Shown: piece after piece, positions 40,224 to 41,097 of the stretch
Layout of the letters: each line of letters begins with the position of its first letter
How positions within the stretch are numbered: the stretch's first letter is position 1
NCBI GenBank assembly: GCA_030531495.1
Contig: JAUNNJ010000014.1
Coordinates: 1-41,097, forward strand
Direction: 5' to 3'
Source: Bacteroidales bacterium
GTDB lineage: Bacteria; Bacteroidota; Bacteroidia; Bacteroidales; Muribaculaceae
DNA: 41,097 nucleotides
Position numbers and translations under genes: made by a program
Notes under the pieces: generated by a model
Database searches by the model: none
What the model was told of the DNA's origin: nothing
The model's input: only the letters and a program-made list of their open reading frames with translations

Positions 40224-41018
40224 ATGGAAACACTCATCATGCTCATTTGCGGCATTTTGCCGGCATTTCTGCTCATTTGCTACGTGAGATACCGCGACCG
40301 CAAGCACCCCGAACCCATGAGCCGCATCGCGCAAGGCGTGATCTACGGCGTGTTCTCGGCATTCTTGGCCGTGCCATTGGCCATGGGGCTTGAGGGAATC
40401 ATCATCAGCAGCGACTTTGGCATACTGGCACAGTTGCCATTTATCAGGGGCGTGTTTGAAGCATTTGTGGGTGCAGCCATTCCCGAGGAATCGGTGAAAC
40501 TGCTCATGCTTTGGCTCATGCTTCGCAACTGCGACGACTTCAACGAATCGATGGACGGCATCGTGTATGCGGTGTGCATCGGTATGGGATTCGCTGGATT
40601 GGAAAATATCTTATACCTTTTCCAAAGCGAAGACGGATGGGGAATGACAGCCTTGACACGCAGTCTGCTCGCTGTGCCAGGCCACTACATATTCGCAGTG
40701 CTAATGGGCTTCTTCTATTCGCTCGTGCATTTCCATCCTCGCCGCTTCAAAAAGTACAAATCGCTCATATGGGTGGCTCCAGTGCTTGCCCACGGTGTGT
40801 ACGACGCCATCCTTATGGTGGGAGCTGAGGACGAGTTGCTGTCGCTATTGAGCTTCATCCCGGTTATCGCCTTCAGTGTGTGGATGCACCGGTTCTGCCT
40901 CAAGCGTCTGAAACACGTGGAGCAACTCGACGAAGACACTTACGATATCGCCACATTCTGCGACGCCGTGCAACGCGAACAATTCTTCGCAGCACAAAGA
41001 AACCAAAACCAACAATAG
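40224..41018 (+). CDS. PrsW-family intramembrane protease
   Basis: 264-aa membrane protein of the PrsW family, glutamic-type intramembrane proteases related to CAAX prenyl proteases. In Bacillus, PrsW cleaves an anti-sigma factor. Seen: about seven hydrophobic segments, and the conserved catalytic elements AAIPEESVK (paired Glu, about 87-95), GMGFAGLENILY, PGHYIFAVLMG and HGVYDAI. The charged start YVRYRDRKHPEP is also typical. Its substrate here is unknown; no sigma or anti-sigma gene lies in the window. Last gene of the trmN6-terB-prsW unit. Confidence 0.88.
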   Translation: METLIMLICGILPAFLLICYVRYRDRKHPEPMSRIAQGVIYGVFSAFLAVPLAMGLEGIIISSDFGILAQLPFIRGVFEAFVGAAIPEESVKLLMLWLMLRNCDDFNESMDGIVYAVCIGMGFAGLENILYLFQSEDGWGMTALTRSLLAVPGHYIFAVLMGFFYSLVHFHPRRFKKYKSLIWVAPVLAHGVYDAILMVGAEDELLSLLSFIPVIAFSVWMHRFCLKRLKHVEQLDEDTYDIATFCDAVQREQFFAAQRNQNQQ

Positions 41019-41063
41019 CTTCGGAATCAATCACATACAATAAAAAAATGGCTAAAAAGTTAC

Positions 41064-41087
41064 TATGTTTGCAGTCGCAAGCGACTG
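41064..41087 (+). promoter_or_regulatory. Promoter -7 element and hairpin at the window edge
   Basis: TATGTTTG (41064-41071) matches TAnnTTTG. A perfect hairpin CAGTCGC-AA-GCGACTG (41072-41087) follows at the expected transcript start. An ATG at 41048 also opens a frame to the window end. The gene or RNA served by this promoter lies outside the window. Confidence 0.45.
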
Positions 41088-41097
41088 GGCGGAATAA

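Overview
The window looks like a chromosomal segment of a gut- or oral-type Bacteroidales bacterium (Prevotellaceae/Muribaculaceae-like; assignment inferred). Supporting signs: the Bacteroidota -7 promoter element (TAnnTTTG) sits a few tens of bases before many starts, Shine-Dalgarno sites are mostly absent, and BspA-type leucine-rich proteins, SUMF1-like and GLUG proteins, WG-repeat lipoproteins and C-terminal tails of the IYNxxGQ...G.. type are common.

Region 1 (1-10.5 kb) is a surface-glycan locus: a LicD phosphotransferase, an O-acyltransferase, a cytidylyltransferase fused to a HisC/CobD-like PLP enzyme, an octopine-dehydrogenase-family enzyme, a family 2 glycosyltransferase and a convergent Wzx-type flippase. 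The most coherent reading is synthesis of a CDP-activated amino-alcohol phosphate and its transfer to a glycan. Two related, AT-richer DUF1016/PD-(D/E)XK nuclease genes interrupt the locus. The second follows a 43-codon stump of a DNA cytosine methyltransferase, apparently the wreck of a restriction-modification module.

Region 2 (10.7-25 kb) holds an orphan coiled-coil protein, then a cluster of exported proteins mostly on the minus strand: a secreted hypothetical protein, an apparent operon (36-codon membrane ORF, SUMF1-like, 1211-aa GLUG/CxxC protein, BspA-type LRR protein, small tailed protein) and a lipoprotein. A membrane-anchored AraC-family regulator diverges from the lipoprotein gene. 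Two promoter regions 8 kb apart share a block with four TTTATAA-type sites at identical spacing, probably operators of one regulator. An AAA-ATPase/CYTH-type protein, an alpha/beta hydrolase and a secreted propeller-like protein follow.

Region 3 (24.9-26.5 kb) has no protein gene. It holds a promoter-terminator pair that could make a small RNA of about 210 nt, an inverted second copy of the repeat at the window start, and a cluster of GC-rich hairpins.

Region 4 (26.5-31.3 kb) has two convergent secreted proteins, a giant BspA-type protein and an endonuclease/exonuclease/phosphatase-fold protein, both ending in dockerin-like domains. Region 5 (31.5-33.9 kb) is the housekeeping operon acpP-fabF-rnc. 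Region 6 (34-41 kb) has a WG-repeat lipoprotein, a 775-bp intergenic stretch with a nested-hairpin element, a GH5 beta-mannanase candidate directly behind a ZIP metal transporter, an FKBP-type isomerase, and a divergent TrmN6-type tRNA methyltransferase, TerB-like protein and PrsW-type protease. No tRNA, rRNA, CRISPR array or intact insertion sequence was seen.
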